NCBI RefSeq assembly: GCF_000328705.1
Contig: NC_019673.1
Location: 496,001-560,000 of the forward strand
From: Saccharothrix espanaensis DSM 44229
Lineage (GTDB): Bacteria > Actinomycetota > Actinomycetes > Mycobacteriales > Pseudonocardiaceae
Direction of reading: 5' to 3'
Length of the DNA stretch: 64,000 nt
Shown in pieces: positions 23,917 through 35,294 of this stretch. Each line of letters begins with the position of its first letter. Position 1 is the stretch's first letter. The notes beneath the pieces were generated by a model that worked only from the letters and a program-made list of their open reading frames with translations, was not told the origin of the DNA and ran no database searches. A program made the position numbers and the translations under genes.

Positions 23917-26152
23917 AGTCGCCCTCGACGAGCGCCGCGGAGGTGATCCGGTGCAGCGGGAAGCGCCGCACCTCGCCGTAGCTGACGTCCACGCCCTCCA
24001 GCACGCCACCGCCCACGACCTGCGGTTTGATCACGCGGCGGGCGGCGGTGCCGTGGCTGTCCACGAAGTCCACCAGCACGTCCCGGCCGTCCCGGGCGGC
24101 TTGTTGCAGCAACGCCAGGGTCGCGCTGGGTCCCGCGCCCAGGTGACCGGGGACCGAGACCCGGGCACCGCCCGTAGTCGTCGCTGCCTGGTCACCCGCC
24201 CGCACCGCCCGGACCAGCTCGCCCAGCTGCTCGTCGGACGGGGGTGTCGGTGCCGGTGAGCGCCGTCGGCCCTTGCCCGGGATCCGCCGGCCGCCCGCCC
24301 GCAGGTCCAGCACCCGGCCGTCCGGCCCCTCGGCGGCCGGCGCGAACCCGGCCGCGCGCAGCCCGTCGAGCACCTCGGCCAGCGGGTACGGGCTGACCAG
24401 CACGGTCGGCGCGATCTTGCGCAGCTCCAGCCGGTCCGCCGCCGGGTGCGCGGCCACCTCGGTGACCAGCACCGGGTCGTCGCAGCGCAGGAACGACCCG
24501 GCCGCGCCACCGCGCAGCCGGCCGTGCTTGCGGGCCGCGTCGTCGATCAGGTACGTCAGCGACTGCGGCACCGGGGTGCGCGACTTGCCGCGGAACAGCT
24601 CGTGCAGGTCGGCGGCGGTGCGCCCGGCGTCGAACGCGCGCCGCACGGACTCCTCGCGGACCCGGTAGACCGTCGCGCCGCCGGCCGACTCGACGTCGGC
24701 GACCAGCGCGATCTCGTCGGCCAGCTCCGGCTCCAGGCGGCCCGGCGCGACCACCGTCAGGTCGGCCTGCACCAGCACGTGGTCCACCGGCGCGGGCAGC
24801 GCGTCGCCCAGCCGCTTGGCGGCCGGGCCGGGGCCCTCGGTGAGCAGGGTCCGGGCCTGCGCGGTCAGCGCGTCCAGGGCCAGCACGCCCACCGCCGTGC
24901 CCTCCTCGACGGTCCACCGCACCAGCTCGTCGCGCAGCCGGCCGCCGCGCCGGGGGGCCCGCCACGCCAGCACGGCGGCCAGCTCGTCGGCGTCGACCGC
25001 GGCGGTGCCCGGCGGCAGGGCGGCCAGCGCCTCCAGCACCCGCCTGCGGTCGCGCGGCGCGGCCGGCCGGTTCAGCTCGGGGGCCAGCGGGTTGAGCAGC
25101 CGGTCGCGCTCGTCGCGGCGACCGATCAGGCCGGGCAGCCGGGGCAGGTCGAGCCACGCCTGGGCGAGCGTCGCCCAGCGGTGTTCGGGGGCCGCGGCCA
25201 GCCACGGGTCGGCCTGCGCGGTCGGCACCCACTCCGGTTCCGCGCCCTCGCTGTCGGCGACCAGGTTCGCGTTGACCACCAGCTCCACCAGCAGGGCCGC
25301 GCGGCGCTCGTCCACGTCCAGGTCCTTGGCCAGCTTGCGCAGCTCGCGCACCCCGACCCCGCCCGAGCGCAGCACCGCCGGCGGCTCCGCCGACCACGCC
25401 GTCAGCAGCGCCTCGACGTGCCGGGACAGCTCCAGCGCCTCGCCGGCACCGGTGCTGTCCACCGTCACCGGCTCACGGGCCAGCGTGGTCAGCGGCGGTT
25501 CCGAGGTCCGGACCTCGCCCAGCGGCCGGTCGCCGCGCACCGCCAGGCCGATCTCGCGGGGCAGCTCGACGGTCAGCGCGTCCCGGCGCACCAGCAGGCC
25601 GCGGGCCAGCAGCTTCTGGATCGGGGTGCGGGCGTTGGCCAGCGACACCACGTGCGCGGCGTCCTTGGTCTGGCCGACCGGCGGGCCGGCGGCCAGCGCG
25701 CCCAGCACCCGGCGCTCGTCCTCGCCGAGCCCGGACAGGTCCGCGCCCGCCAGCGAGGGCACCGAGCGGCCCAGGCCGCACGGGAAGGGGTTGACCGCGT
25801 CGCGGGTCGCCGGGGGCGTGCTCAGCGCGTCGTCGTCGCCCCACACCAGGACGCGGGCGCGCAGCAGGTCCGTCGCCGCGCGCACGTCCACGTCGAACAG
25901 GGCGTCCACGTCGGCCAGGCGCACCGGGCGCTGGTCGGCGTCGAGCACGAGCAGTGCTTCCAGCACGGTGAGGGTCAGCGTGTCCAGGTCTTCGCACGCC
26001 CGCGCCACCGAAGCCCGCGACCCGACCCGGGTGGCGAGCACCATGGTGTCGGCCGGTGGCGGCGTGGCCAGGTCTGGGCGCGCGCGCAGGAGAGCCACGA
26101 GCGCGGTGTCGTCCTGCGCGCGCAGCCACTCGGCGAGTGTGGTGCCGGACAT
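23909..26152 (-). CDS. Helicase-associated domain protein (XPB partner family)
   Basis: A 747-residue protein starting at the ATG at 26152; the frame stays open for 68 codons further upstream without a good site. It resembles actinobacterial proteins annotated as helicase-C-domain/XPB-associated. It starts SGTTLAEWLRAQDDTALVALL, has winged-helix repeats, and a C-terminal region (RKIAPTVLVSPYPLAEVLDGLRAAGFAP) followed by a WYL-like strand region (DVLVDFVDSHG, GGGVLEGVDVSYGEVRRFPLHRI). No Walker motifs are visible, so it is not a helicase itself. In mycobacteria it adjoins the XPB gene, which here lies 11 kb away. Confidence 0.82.
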   Translation of the reverse strand: MSGTTLAEWLRAQDDTALVALLRARPDLATPPPADTMVLATRVGSRASVARACEDLDTLTLTVLEALLVLDADQRPVRLADVDALFDVDVRAATDLLRARVLVWGDDDALSTPPATRDAVNPFPCGLGRSVPSLAGADLSGLGEDERRVLGALAAGPPVGQTKDAAHVVSLANARTPIQKLLARGLLVRRDALTVELPREIGLAVRGDRPLGEVRTSEPPLTTLAREPVTVDSTGAGEALELSRHVEALLTAWSAEPPAVLRSGGVGVRELRKLAKDLDVDERRAALLVELVVNANLVADSEGAEPEWVPTAQADPWLAAAPEHRWATLAQAWLDLPRLPGLIGRRDERDRLLNPLAPELNRPAAPRDRRRVLEALAALPPGTAAVDADELAAVLAWRAPRRGGRLRDELVRWTVEEGTAVGVLALDALTAQARTLLTEGPGPAAKRLGDALPAPVDHVLVQADLTVVAPGRLEPELADEIALVADVESAGGATVYRVREESVRRAFDAGRTAADLHELFRGKSRTPVPQSLTYLIDDAARKHGRLRGGAAGSFLRCDDPVLVTEVAAHPAADRLELRKIAPTVLVSPYPLAEVLDGLRAAGFAPAAEGPDGRVLDLRAGGRRIPGKGRRRSPAPTPPSDEQLGELVRAVRAGDQAATTTGGARVSVPGHLGAGPSATLALLQQAARDGRDVLVDFVDSHGTAARRVIKPQVVGGGVLEGVDVSYGEVRRFPLHRITSAALVEGDSA

Positions 26153-26237
26153 CCCCACCACGGTATAGGGCCGCGCGCGATCCCGAGCCGGTGAGGCACA
26201 CTTGTCCACGACGTGCAGCACCACCGAGGAGGAACCC

Positions 26238-26423
26238 GTGGCCAAGGCCCGCCCCGAGCGCATCGACCCGAACTGGCCGCAGCCGCCCGCGGACGCCAAG
26301 TACGCGGTCAGCGAACTCGCCAGCGACGTCCAGGGCGCACTGTCCCCGTTCGGCAAGCTGACCTTCCCGCTGCCGGTGGACGAGCTCGGCTACCACCACC
26401 CGGTGACCGAGATCAACCGCTGA
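26238..26423 (+). CDS. Small conserved hypothetical protein
   Basis: A 61-residue protein. GTG 26238 is chosen because GAGGAGG precedes it by about five bases. The sequence contains RIDPNWPQPPADAKYAVSEL and ends YHHPVTEINR. It is divergent from the helicase-associated gene with about 85 bp between, the position held by a small conserved gene in M. tuberculosis. Function unknown. A strong terminator follows. Confidence 0.8.
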   Translation: MAKARPERIDPNWPQPPADAKYAVSELASDVQGALSPFGKLTFPLPVDELGYHHPVTEINR

Positions 26424-26436
26424 GTTCAGGCTCCCG

Positions 26437-26469
26437 CTGCCCCACGGCCGTGCCTCGGCCGTGGGGCAG
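26437..26469. terminator. 14-bp perfect terminator hairpin
   Basis: CTGCCCCACGGCCG (26437-26450) and CGGCCGTGGGGCAG (26456-26469) form a perfect stem with a 5-nt loop, 13 bp after the small gene. Between here and 26688 nothing further was recognised, apart from GC-rich sequence and a possible -10 (TAGGCT at 26644). Confidence 0.88.
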
Positions 26470-26687
26470 TTCGCGTTCCCGGGAACTCCCGCGCGCGCCC
26501 GGCCGGTCCGAGGTTCCTGGCCGGCCCGGGGAGCTGTGCGGGACAGCCGGGCCGGACGTGAGGAACTTTCCGTTCAGCGGGCGTGCGGCCGGAAGGTTTG
26601 CTGCGCGGGTCGAGCCGCGCGCGTTCCGTTAATCCGTGCGGACTAGGCTCGGTTCCCGCTTGAGCAGTGCTGTTCTGGGAGGATTCG

Positions 26688-28076
<1,389 letters not shown>

Positions 28077-28156
28077 CCGGTCGTAGCCGGTCCTCGGGGG
28101 TTTCTTGACGTGCGGTGCGTCGTGCCGGGTCGGTGCGGAGGCATAGCATCGTTCGC

Positions 28157-28630
28157 ATGAGCAAGCAGTTCACCCACCTCGACGGAAGCGGCGCGGCCCG
28201 CATGGTCGACGTGTCGGCCAAGGAGCAGACGAACCGCACGGCGGTCGCGTCCGGCGTGCTGCGGACCACTCCCGAGGTGGTGGTGCTGCTCGGCAGCGAC
28301 GGCCTGCCCAAGGGCGACGCGCTGGCCACCGCGCGGATCGCCGGGATCATGGCCGCCAAGCGGACCTGGGAACTGGTGCCGCTGTGCCACCCGATCGCGC
28401 TGTCCGGGGTCGTGGTGGACCTGGCGCTGGAAGGCGCGGAGGTCCGGATCACCGCGACCGTGCGCACCACCGACCGGACCGGCGTGGAGATGGAAGCGCT
28501 GACCGCCGTGTCGGTGGCCGGGCTGACCCTGCACGACATGGTGAAGTCGGTGGACCCGGCCGCGACGCTCGACGAGGTGCGCGTGGAACGCAAAGAAGGC
28601 GGCAAGACCGGCCTGTGGGTCCGCCCATGA
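28157..28630 (+). CDS. moaC: Cyclic pyranopterin monophosphate synthase
   Basis: A 157-residue MoaC. Signature motifs are [17 protein letters not shown] and [22 protein letters not shown], with the catalytic lysines in DMVKSVD and ERKEGGK. It forms cyclic pyranopterin monophosphate in the first half of molybdopterin synthesis. It overlaps mog by four bases, starting a moaC-mog-moaE operon. A TCGTAGCCGG word is duplicated just upstream, across the stop of the malic enzyme gene. Confidence 0.95.
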   Translation: MSKQFTHLDGSGAARMVDVSAKEQTNRTAVASGVLRTTPEVVVLLGSDGLPKGDALATARIAGIMAAKRTWELVPLCHPIALSGVVVDLALEGAEVRITATVRTTDRTGVEMEALTAVSVAGLTLHDMVKSVDPAATLDEVRVERKEGGKTGLWVRP

Positions 28631-29178
28631 CCACCGACGACGCTCCGGCTTCCGCCGTTGGTGTGCCGATGTCCGCCGTTGGTGTGTCGGCTTCGGGCGG
28701 ACGGGTGCGGGCGGCGAGGGTGGTGACGGCGTCCAACCGGGCCGCGGCGGGGGTCTACGAGGACCGGGGCGGGCCGATCATCGTGGCGTGGCTGCGCGAG
28801 CGCGGGTACGAGGTGCCCGATGCGGAGGTCGTGCCGGACGGCGAGCCCGTCGCGGAGGCGTTGCGGGCGGCGGTGGCGGACGCGGTGGCGGTCGTCATCA
28901 CGACCGGCGGGACCGGGATCAGCCCGACCGACCGGACGCCCGAGGCGACGCGCGCGGTCGTGGACTACGAGGTGCCGGGCGTGGCGGACGCGATCCGGCT
29001 GTCGGGCTGGCCGCGCGTGCCCACCGCGGTGCTGTCGCGCGGGGTGGCCGGCGTGGCGGGGCGGACGTTCGTGGTGAACCTGCCCGGGTCGACGGGCGGC
29101 GTGCGGGACGGGTTGGAGGTGCTCGGCACCCTGCTGGAGCACGCGGTGGACCAGGTGGCCGGAGGTGACCACGGATGA
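28627..29178 (+). CDS. mog: Molybdopterin adenylyltransferase-like MogA/MoaB-family protein
   Basis: A 183-residue protein starting at an ATG overlapping the moaC stop. The MoCF_BD fold motifs [18 protein letters not shown] and [12 protein letters not shown] are present. It activates molybdopterin by adenylylation before molybdate insertion. The first 24 residues are poorly conserved and contain a duplicated SAVGV unit, encoded by a 17-bp direct repeat near 28658-28691. The true start could therefore be further in. Confidence 0.9.
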   Translation: MTTDDAPASAVGVPMSAVGVSASGGRVRAARVVTASNRAAAGVYEDRGGPIIVAWLRERGYEVPDAEVVPDGEPVAEALRAAVADAVAVVITTGGTGISPTDRTPEATRAVVDYEVPGVADAIRLSGWPRVPTAVLSRGVAGVAGRTFVVNLPGSTGGVRDGLEVLGTLLEHAVDQVAGGDHG

Positions 29179-29600
29179 CCGAGGTCGTGCGCGCGACCGT
29201 CAGCGACCAGCCGCTGTCGGTGGAGGAACACGCGAAACTGGTGCAGAACGCGGCGGCCGGAGCGGTGGTGACGTTCTCCGGGGTGGTGCGCGACCACGAC
29301 CACGGGCGGTCGGTGCGGGAGCTGGAGTACGTCGGACACCCGTCGGCGGCGGACGTGGTGGCCGAGGTGGTGGCGGACGTCGTGGCGAAGTTCTCCGGGG
29401 TGCGGGCGGTGGCGGTGACGCACCGGGTCGGCGAGCTGGCGATCGGTGACGTGGCGCTGGCGTGCGCGGTGTCGGCCGAGCACCGGGCGGAGGCGTTCGG
29501 GGTGTGCTCGGAACTGGTGGACGAGGTGAAGCGCCGACTCCCGGTCTGGAAACGTCAGGTCTTCACCGACGGCACCGACGAGTGGGTCAACTGCCCCTGA
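29175..29600 (+). CDS. moaE: Molybdopterin synthase catalytic subunit
   Basis: A 141-residue MoaE overlapping mog by four bases. Motifs include AGAVVTFSGVVRDHDHGRSV, LEYVGHPSAA, VTHRVGELAIGD and the C-terminal KRRLPVWKRQVFTDGTDEW with the active-site lysines. It joins with MoaD to convert precursor Z to molybdopterin. Its MoaD partner is encoded at 31158, beyond rpf, on the other strand. Confidence 0.95.
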   Translation: MTEVVRATVSDQPLSVEEHAKLVQNAAAGAVVTFSGVVRDHDHGRSVRELEYVGHPSAADVVAEVVADVVAKFSGVRAVAVTHRVGELAIGDVALACAVSAEHRAEAFGVCSELVDEVKRRLPVWKRQVFTDGTDEWVNCP

Positions 29601-30027
29601 CCACGCGCCCGTGGTCGCCGTTCGCACAACCGCCGAGTACGCGGCTATGGGTCGAGTTGTCGCCGACTGCTCAGCCGCGGAGCGTGGCCGCCGGTCACGG
29701 TGCTGCGGAGTGCGTGGCGAGGAGTGCTTGGCCGAAGAGTGCGTGGCGCTGGCCCCCGATTCAATTATCCCACCGACCACCGACAGTACGCCTGGTTCGG
29801 GCCGGCGTGCCGGCGGGCTAGCGGGGCGGCAGGCGACGGCGTCGGTCGGCGACGGTGGACGGCCAGCGTCGGGCATCGGCGGATCGGGGATCGGGCGAGC
29901 GGCGGCAGGCGTCGACAGGCGACAGGCGACAGGCGACAGGCGACGGGCGGCGTCCGGCGGCCAGCTGGCCGGGCGGGTGGCCGGCCGGGTGGCGAGGCGG
30001 GTGGCGAGGCGGCGGGTGGAGGAAAGC
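29601..30027. other. 427-bp region without a convincing gene, rich in short repeats
   Basis: Several open frames cross this stretch but none has a ribosome site or recognisable product. The second half holds tandem 7-bp and 12-bp repeats: a GACAGGC array at 29914-29948 and GTGGCGAGGCGG twice at 29989-30012. The region separates the convergent moaE and rpf genes and appears to be non-coding. Confidence 0.6.
29914..29948 (+). repeat. Tandem array of a 7-bp unit
   Basis: Four exact GACAGGC units (29914-29941) are followed by one GACGGGC unit. They lie in non-coding sequence between convergent genes. Such short arrays usually arise by replication slippage. Confidence 0.9.
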
Positions 30028-30063
30028 AGAGACCCCGCCGTCGGGGGGAACGGCAGGGTCTCT
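30028..30063. terminator. Terminator hairpin after rpf
   Basis: AGAGACCCCGCCGT (30028-30041) and ACGGCAGGGTCTCT (30050-30063) pair over 13-14 positions with one mismatch. The site lies 30 bp after the rpf stop on the minus strand. Confidence 0.8.
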
Positions 30064-30093
30064 GGTCTGGTGCCGGCAGTCGCCGGCGCCGGG

Positions 30094-31131
<1,038 letters not shown>

Positions 31132-31157
31132 TCATTCCGTCGGCCGTGGCAGGCCCG

Positions 31158-31409
31158 TCAGCCGCCGGCGAAGGGTGGCAGCACGTCCAGTCGGGCCCCC
31201 GTGGCGACGGGCGTGTCGCGGTCCCGCACGGCCACGCCGTCCAACAGGAAGCTGCACGCCGGCAACACGCGCCCGAGCCCGTCACCGTGCCGCGCGCGCA
31301 CCGCGTCGAGCACCTGCGCGACCGTGGGCGTCCCGGACAGCTCCAGGCTCTCGTCGGACACCCCGGACGCCGCCCGCGCGCCGGCGAAGTACCGGATCGT
31401 CAGTCGCAC
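31158..31409 (-). CDS. moaD: Molybdopterin synthase sulfur carrier subunit
   Basis: An 83-residue ubiquitin-like protein ending in the obligatory GlyGly (LPPFAGG). It begins VRLTIRYFAGARAASG. GTG 31409 lies eight bases after GGAGG, and the preceding GTG at 31412 is an equally possible start. It carries the thiocarboxylate sulfur to MoaE. It is downstream of moaA on the same strand with a 137-bp gap of repeated GTGGGCCGT words, so co-transcription is possible but not certain. Confidence 0.9.
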   Translation of the reverse strand: MRLTIRYFAGARAASGVSDESLELSGTPTVAQVLDAVRARHGDGLGRVLPACSFLLDGVAVRDRDTPVATGARLDVLPPFAGG

Positions 31410-31546
31410 CACGTCGTCCTCCGAGCCTTGAGAGTCTGTCCGGCCGTATGAGCCGTGTGGGCCGTACGTGTCATGTGGGCCGTGTGGGCTATCTGGGTCT
31501 TGCAGGTCGTGTGAGGGTCTCGCGGGTCGCCGACAGGAGGAGGGCG

Positions 31547-32605
31547 TCAGCCGCCGATCGCGCTCATCGGGCGGTCGGGTTGGTGGAAGCCGTCGTCGTT
31601 GATGCCGTGCCCGGCCGCCTTCGCCCACGAGTTCCCGCGCCACCGCACGGCGATCTCCTCGTCGGACGCGCCGTCGCGCAGCAGCGCCCGCAGGTCCGTC
31701 TCGGTCCGGGAGAACAGGCAGTTGCGCACCTGGCCGTCGGCGGTCAGCCGGGTCCGGTCGCACGCCGCGCAGAACGGCCTGGTCACGGACGCGATCACGC
31801 CCACCGTCGCGGGTCCGCCGTCGACCAGCCAGCGCTCGGCCGGCGCGCCGCCCCGGTCGCCGGGCTCGGGCACCAGGTCGAACGCGCCGCGCAGCGCCGC
31901 CAGGATCTCCTCGGCGGTGACCATGTCGTCCCGGTTCCAGGCGTGCTGCGGGTCCAGCGGCATCTGCTCGATGAACCGCAGCTGGTAGCCGTGGTCGAGG
32001 CAGAACCGAAGCAGCGGCACGGCCTCGTCCTCGTTCACGCCGCGCATCAGCACCGTGTTCACCTTCACCGGCATGAGACCCGCGTCACGCGCGGCAGCCA
32101 TCCCCGCGAACACGTCGTCAAGGCGGTCACGCCTGGTCAGCGTGTGGAACCGGGCCGGGTCGAGGGTGTCCAGCGAGATGTTGACCCGGTCCAGCCCCGC
32201 GTCCACCAGGGCACGGGCGCGCTTGGCCAGGCTGATGCCGTTCGTGGTCATCGACATCCGGGGCCGGGGGGCGAGGGCCGCCGTCGCGGCGATCACGCCC
32301 TCCAGGCCGGGCCGCAGCAGCGGCTCGCCGCCGGTGAACCGGATGTCGGTCACACCCAGCCTGGTCACGGCCACGCCGATCAGCCGCGCCAGCTCGTCGT
32401 CGGTGAGCAGCTCGGGCTTGGGCAGCCAGTCCAGGCCCTCGGCGGGCATGCAGTAGGTGCAGCGGAGGTTGCACCGGTCGGTCAGCGACACCCTGAGGTC
32501 GGTCGCGACCCGGCCGAACCGGTCGACCAGCAGCGGGGAGTCCGGTCGCGCCGACGCCTCGGTCGTGCCGCGCACGCCGGGTAGTCCCAATTCGACTGCC
32601 GTCAC
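31547..32605 (-). CDS. moaA: GTP 3',8-cyclase (radical SAM)
   Basis: A 352-residue radical SAM enzyme starting at a GTG. The SAM cluster ligands are C45, C49 and C52 in DRCNLRCTYC, followed by RFTGGEPLLRPG. The second cluster motif CAACDRTRLTADGQVRNC lies in the C-terminal part. The protein ends in GlyGly (MSAIGG), as required for MoaA activity. It performs the first step of molybdopterin synthesis from GTP together with MoaC. It is divergent from a MarR-type regulator, with a 127-bp gap that includes a duplicated GGTGGGACGGCTT word. Confidence 0.95.
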   Translation of the reverse strand: MTAVELGLPGVRGTTEASARPDSPLLVDRFGRVATDLRVSLTDRCNLRCTYCMPAEGLDWLPKPELLTDDELARLIGVAVTRLGVTDIRFTGGEPLLRPGLEGVIAATAALAPRPRMSMTTNGISLAKRARALVDAGLDRVNISLDTLDPARFHTLTRRDRLDDVFAGMAAARDAGLMPVKVNTVLMRGVNEDEAVPLLRFCLDHGYQLRFIEQMPLDPQHAWNRDDMVTAEEILAALRGAFDLVPEPGDRGGAPAERWLVDGGPATVGVIASVTRPFCAACDRTRLTADGQVRNCLFSRTETDLRALLRDGASDEEIAVRWRGNSWAKAAGHGINDDGFHQPDRPMSAIGG

Positions 32606-32732
32606 CCCTACCAGGGTACTGCTACGACACTGGTGGGTATCGCCGCAAAACGGGACGGCGCGGTGGGACGGCTTGGTGGGACGGCTTGGTGGACCATGCC
32701 GAGCCGGGTCTCTCGGCGGCTAAATTATTGAC

Positions 32733-33194
32733 ATGACGAGCGAGCACGACGTCCCCGCCGACGTGTTGGAGCGGTTCGGCTTCTACGCCCGCGAGACGAG
32801 CACGCTCACCATCTTGTTCCACAGCCGGGTGGCCGAGCAGATGGGGCTCTCGCCCACCGACGAGAAGTGCCTGGACCTGGCGATGCGCGCGGACGAGCCG
32901 ATCACGGCCGGCAAGATCGCGGAGCTGTCCGGGCTGTCCACGGGCGCGGTGACCGGCGTGATCGACCGGTTGGAGAAGGCCGGGTACGTGCGCCGCGTGC
33001 GCGACCCGCACGACCGGCGCAAGGTGCTGGTCGAGGTGACGGTGGCCGAAGAGCGCTTCGGTCACCTGTTCGTGGGAGCGCAGCAGACGTTGCAAGAGGT
33101 GTTGGCCCAGTTCACGCCGGCGGAGTGGGCGGTGCTGGAGAGGTACAACAAGACCGTGATCGACGTGTTCCGCAGGCGGGTGATCGACGGCTGA
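32733..33194 (+). CDS. MarR-family transcriptional regulator
   Basis: A 153-residue winged-helix protein. The HTH segment is [43 protein letters not shown], with the DxRxx wing typical of MarR. N- and C-terminal helices form the dimer interface. It is divergent from moaA and could regulate it or itself. Ligand unknown. AT-rich sequence (TAAATTATT) just before the ATG probably includes its promoter. Confidence 0.9.
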   Translation: MTSEHDVPADVLERFGFYARETSTLTILFHSRVAEQMGLSPTDEKCLDLAMRADEPITAGKIAELSGLSTGAVTGVIDRLEKAGYVRRVRDPHDRRKVLVEVTVAEERFGHLFVGAQQTLQEVLAQFTPAEWAVLERYNKTVIDVFRRRVIDG

Positions 33195-33303
33195 TCGGCG
33201 CGGTTCGCGGAGGTGGGGAGGAGAGAGGAGATCGGGCGGGGGCCCGGGTCGAGGGTGCCGGTCAAGGAGCGCTGGTCGAGGGGTTAGCCGGCAGCATGGC
33301 GGC

Positions 33304-34092
33304 ATGGCCGAGCAGTGGAACTACCTGATGGACATGGACGGCGTGCTCGTGCACGAGGAGCACCCGATCCCGGGGTCCGGCGAGTTCGTGGCGGAGCTGA
33401 CCGCGAACGGCATCCCGTTCCTCGTGCTCACCAACAACTCGATCTACACCCCGCGTGACCTGCGCGCCCGGCTGTCCCGGACCGGGCTGGAGGTGCCGGA
33501 GTCGGCGATCTGGACCTCGGCGCTGGCCACCGCCCGGTTCCTGGACTCCCAGCGGCCGGGCGGCTCGGCGTTCGTGATCGGCGAGGCCGGGCTGACCACG
33601 GCGCTGCACGAGGTCGGGTACGTGCTGACCGACCGCGACCCGGACTACGTGGTGCTCGGCGAGACGCGCACGTACAGCTTCACGGCGATCACCAAGGCGA
33701 TCCGGCTGGTCGAGGAGGGCGCGAAGTTCATCGCGACCAACCCCGACGCGACCGGACCGTCGCGGGAGGGGTCGCTGCCGGCCACGGGGTCCATCGCGGC
33801 GCTGATCGAGCGGGCCACCGGCCGCGAGCCGTACTACGTGGGCAAGCCGAACCCGTTGATGATGAGGTCGGCGCTGCGGGCGTTGGGCGCGCACTCGGAG
33901 AACACGCTGATGATCGGTGACCGGATGGACACCGACGTGCGGGCCGGGCTGGAGGCCGGGTTGCGGACGATCCTGGTGCTCACCGGGATCTCGGCGGACT
34001 CGACGGCGGAGCTGTACCCGTACCGGCCGACCCGGGTGCTCAAGTCGATCGCCGACCTGGTCGGGAACTCGGGCGACCCGTTCCCGGCGTAG
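33304..34092 (+). CDS. HAD-superfamily subclass IIA phosphatase (NagD-like)
   Basis: A 262-residue hydrolase with motif [11 protein letters not shown], motif [10 protein letters not shown], the lysine of motif III in [14 protein letters not shown] and motif [15 protein letters not shown]. The large inserted cap between motifs II and III is the C2 type found in NagD and related p-nitrophenyl or nucleotide phosphatases. The natural substrate cannot be read from the sequence. It is probably monocistronic. Confidence 0.9.
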   Translation: MAEQWNYLMDMDGVLVHEEHPIPGSGEFVAELTANGIPFLVLTNNSIYTPRDLRARLSRTGLEVPESAIWTSALATARFLDSQRPGGSAFVIGEAGLTTALHEVGYVLTDRDPDYVVLGETRTYSFTAITKAIRLVEEGAKFIATNPDATGPSREGSLPATGSIAALIERATGREPYYVGKPNPLMMRSALRALGAHSENTLMIGDRMDTDVRAGLEAGLRTILVLTGISADSTAELYPYRPTRVLKSIADLVGNSGDPFPA

Positions 34093-34161
34093 CGCTGGTG
34101 GTTTTGGCGGTGACCTGCGCAAACAGGGGGATTGTCGTACCTGCCGGTTAGGTTCCGCGGC

Positions 34162-34890
34162 ATGGGCATCGACTACTTGGCGGTTCTGGAGCGGTACGGC
34201 GAGGCGTTCGCTGACGCGGTGGACGGCAACCTCGACCGGCCGGTGCCCAGCTGTCCGGGGTGGACGGTGGACGACCTCGTGGCGCACCTGGCCGCGGTGC
34301 AGGGGTGGTGGCTGTCGGTGCTGCTGGCGAAGGGGCCGATGCCGGACCCGGCCGTCGCCCGCCGGGCCGGGGAGACCGGGCCGGACCGGGTCGCCGGGTG
34401 GCGTGAGATCACCGCCCGGTACCAGGCGGTGCAGCACGAGTACGGGGGCGAGCCGGCGGTGTGGGTGCCCTGGGGCGCGGGGTTGGACACGGCGGCGGCG
34501 GTGGCCTGGCGGCAGGCGCACGAACTGGTCGTGCACTGCTGGGACGCGCAGAACGCGGTGGGCGCGGCCGCGCGAATCCCGGAAGAGCTGGCGGCCGACG
34601 GGGTGGACGAGTTCGCCGACCATTTTCTGGGGGCGCGGGAGTGGGGTCGGGAGCCGGCCGAAGTCGCGTTCGTCACACCGGAGCGGACGTGGTCGCTCGG
34701 CTCGCCTGACGCGGCGGGGGCGGTGCGCCGGGGCGTGAGCGCGGTGCGCCGGGGACGTGCGGTGACGGTGACGGGTACCGCTGAGGAGGTGTACCTACTG
34801 GTCTGGGGCAGGCTCACCGCGGAACAGGTGCGGGTCACCGGAGACCGCGAGCTGCTCGACCGCCTGCTGACCTGGCCCGACGTCCACTGA
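34162..34890 (+). CDS. Mycothiol-dependent maleylpyruvate isomerase-family enzyme
   Basis: A 242-residue protein starting at ATG 34162. The N-terminal DinB/MDMPI-type domain has PSCPGWTVDDLVAHLAAVQGWW and the second metal-binding histidine region AWRQAHELVVHCWDAQ. The C-terminal domain matches MDMPI C-terminal modules (AVTVTGTAEEVYLLVWGR). Members bind a divalent metal and use mycothiol, the main low-molecular-weight thiol of actinomycetes. The substrate here is unknown. The 3' end overlaps an opposing gene by about 95 bp. Confidence 0.85.
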   Translation: MGIDYLAVLERYGEAFADAVDGNLDRPVPSCPGWTVDDLVAHLAAVQGWWLSVLLAKGPMPDPAVARRAGETGPDRVAGWREITARYQAVQHEYGGEPAVWVPWGAGLDTAAAVAWRQAHELVVHCWDAQNAVGAAARIPEELAADGVDEFADHFLGAREWGREPAEVAFVTPERTWSLGSPDAAGAVRRGVSAVRRGRAVTVTGTAEEVYLLVWGRLTAEQVRVTGDRELLDRLLTWPDVH

Positions 34891-35136
34891 CGGCAGCCGG
34901 TTGAGCCGGTCGGCCATCCGCTCGGCGCGGTCGCGGACGAGTTCGCCGCGCCCGGACACGCCGCTGCCGTCGCCCGCCGCCGCCCCGAGCCGGTCGAGCA
35001 GGTCGGCGTGCAGTCGCAGCCAGTCGACGTGCTCCCACGGCGTCAGCACGCCCGTCGCGGCGGTTTCCGCCATCACCTCGTCCAACACCACCGCGACCCG
35101 TTCCAGGTGCTCCCTCATGAACCTGATGATGGGCAT
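34795..35136 (-). CDS. Hypothetical helical protein overlapping the gene opposite
   Basis: A 113-residue frame beginning PIIRFMREHLERVAVVLDEVM; a GTG at 35148 would add four residues. The first 80 residues look like genuine helical protein (TPWEHVDWLRLHADLLDRLG). The last 30 are encoded opposite the end of the mycothiol-dependent gene and look less natural. I do not recognise a family. Either the gene overlaps antiparallel or its 3' end has drifted through loss of an earlier stop. Confidence 0.5.
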   Translation of the reverse strand: MPIIRFMREHLERVAVVLDEVMAETAATGVLTPWEHVDWLRLHADLLDRLGAAAGDGSGVSGRGELVRDRAERMADRLNRLPSVDVGPGQQAVEQLAVSGDPHLFRGEPAPDQ

Positions 35137-35294
35137 ACCGCCTGTCACATCACGGCCACAGCGCGGAGTTCACCCCGGAGGGGGAGGCCAGTCGGGCCGG
35201 CGGGGGTCGGATCGGGGGTCGCCATCCGGACCAACCGGACGGCCGGTTGATCCACTTTTGCGCACCACACAGCGGCGTCGCTTATCGTCGCTGT

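Noticed and set aside
29914..30012. CRISPR array
   Set aside because: Units are only 7-12 bp and directly adjacent, with no unique spacers and no cas genes.
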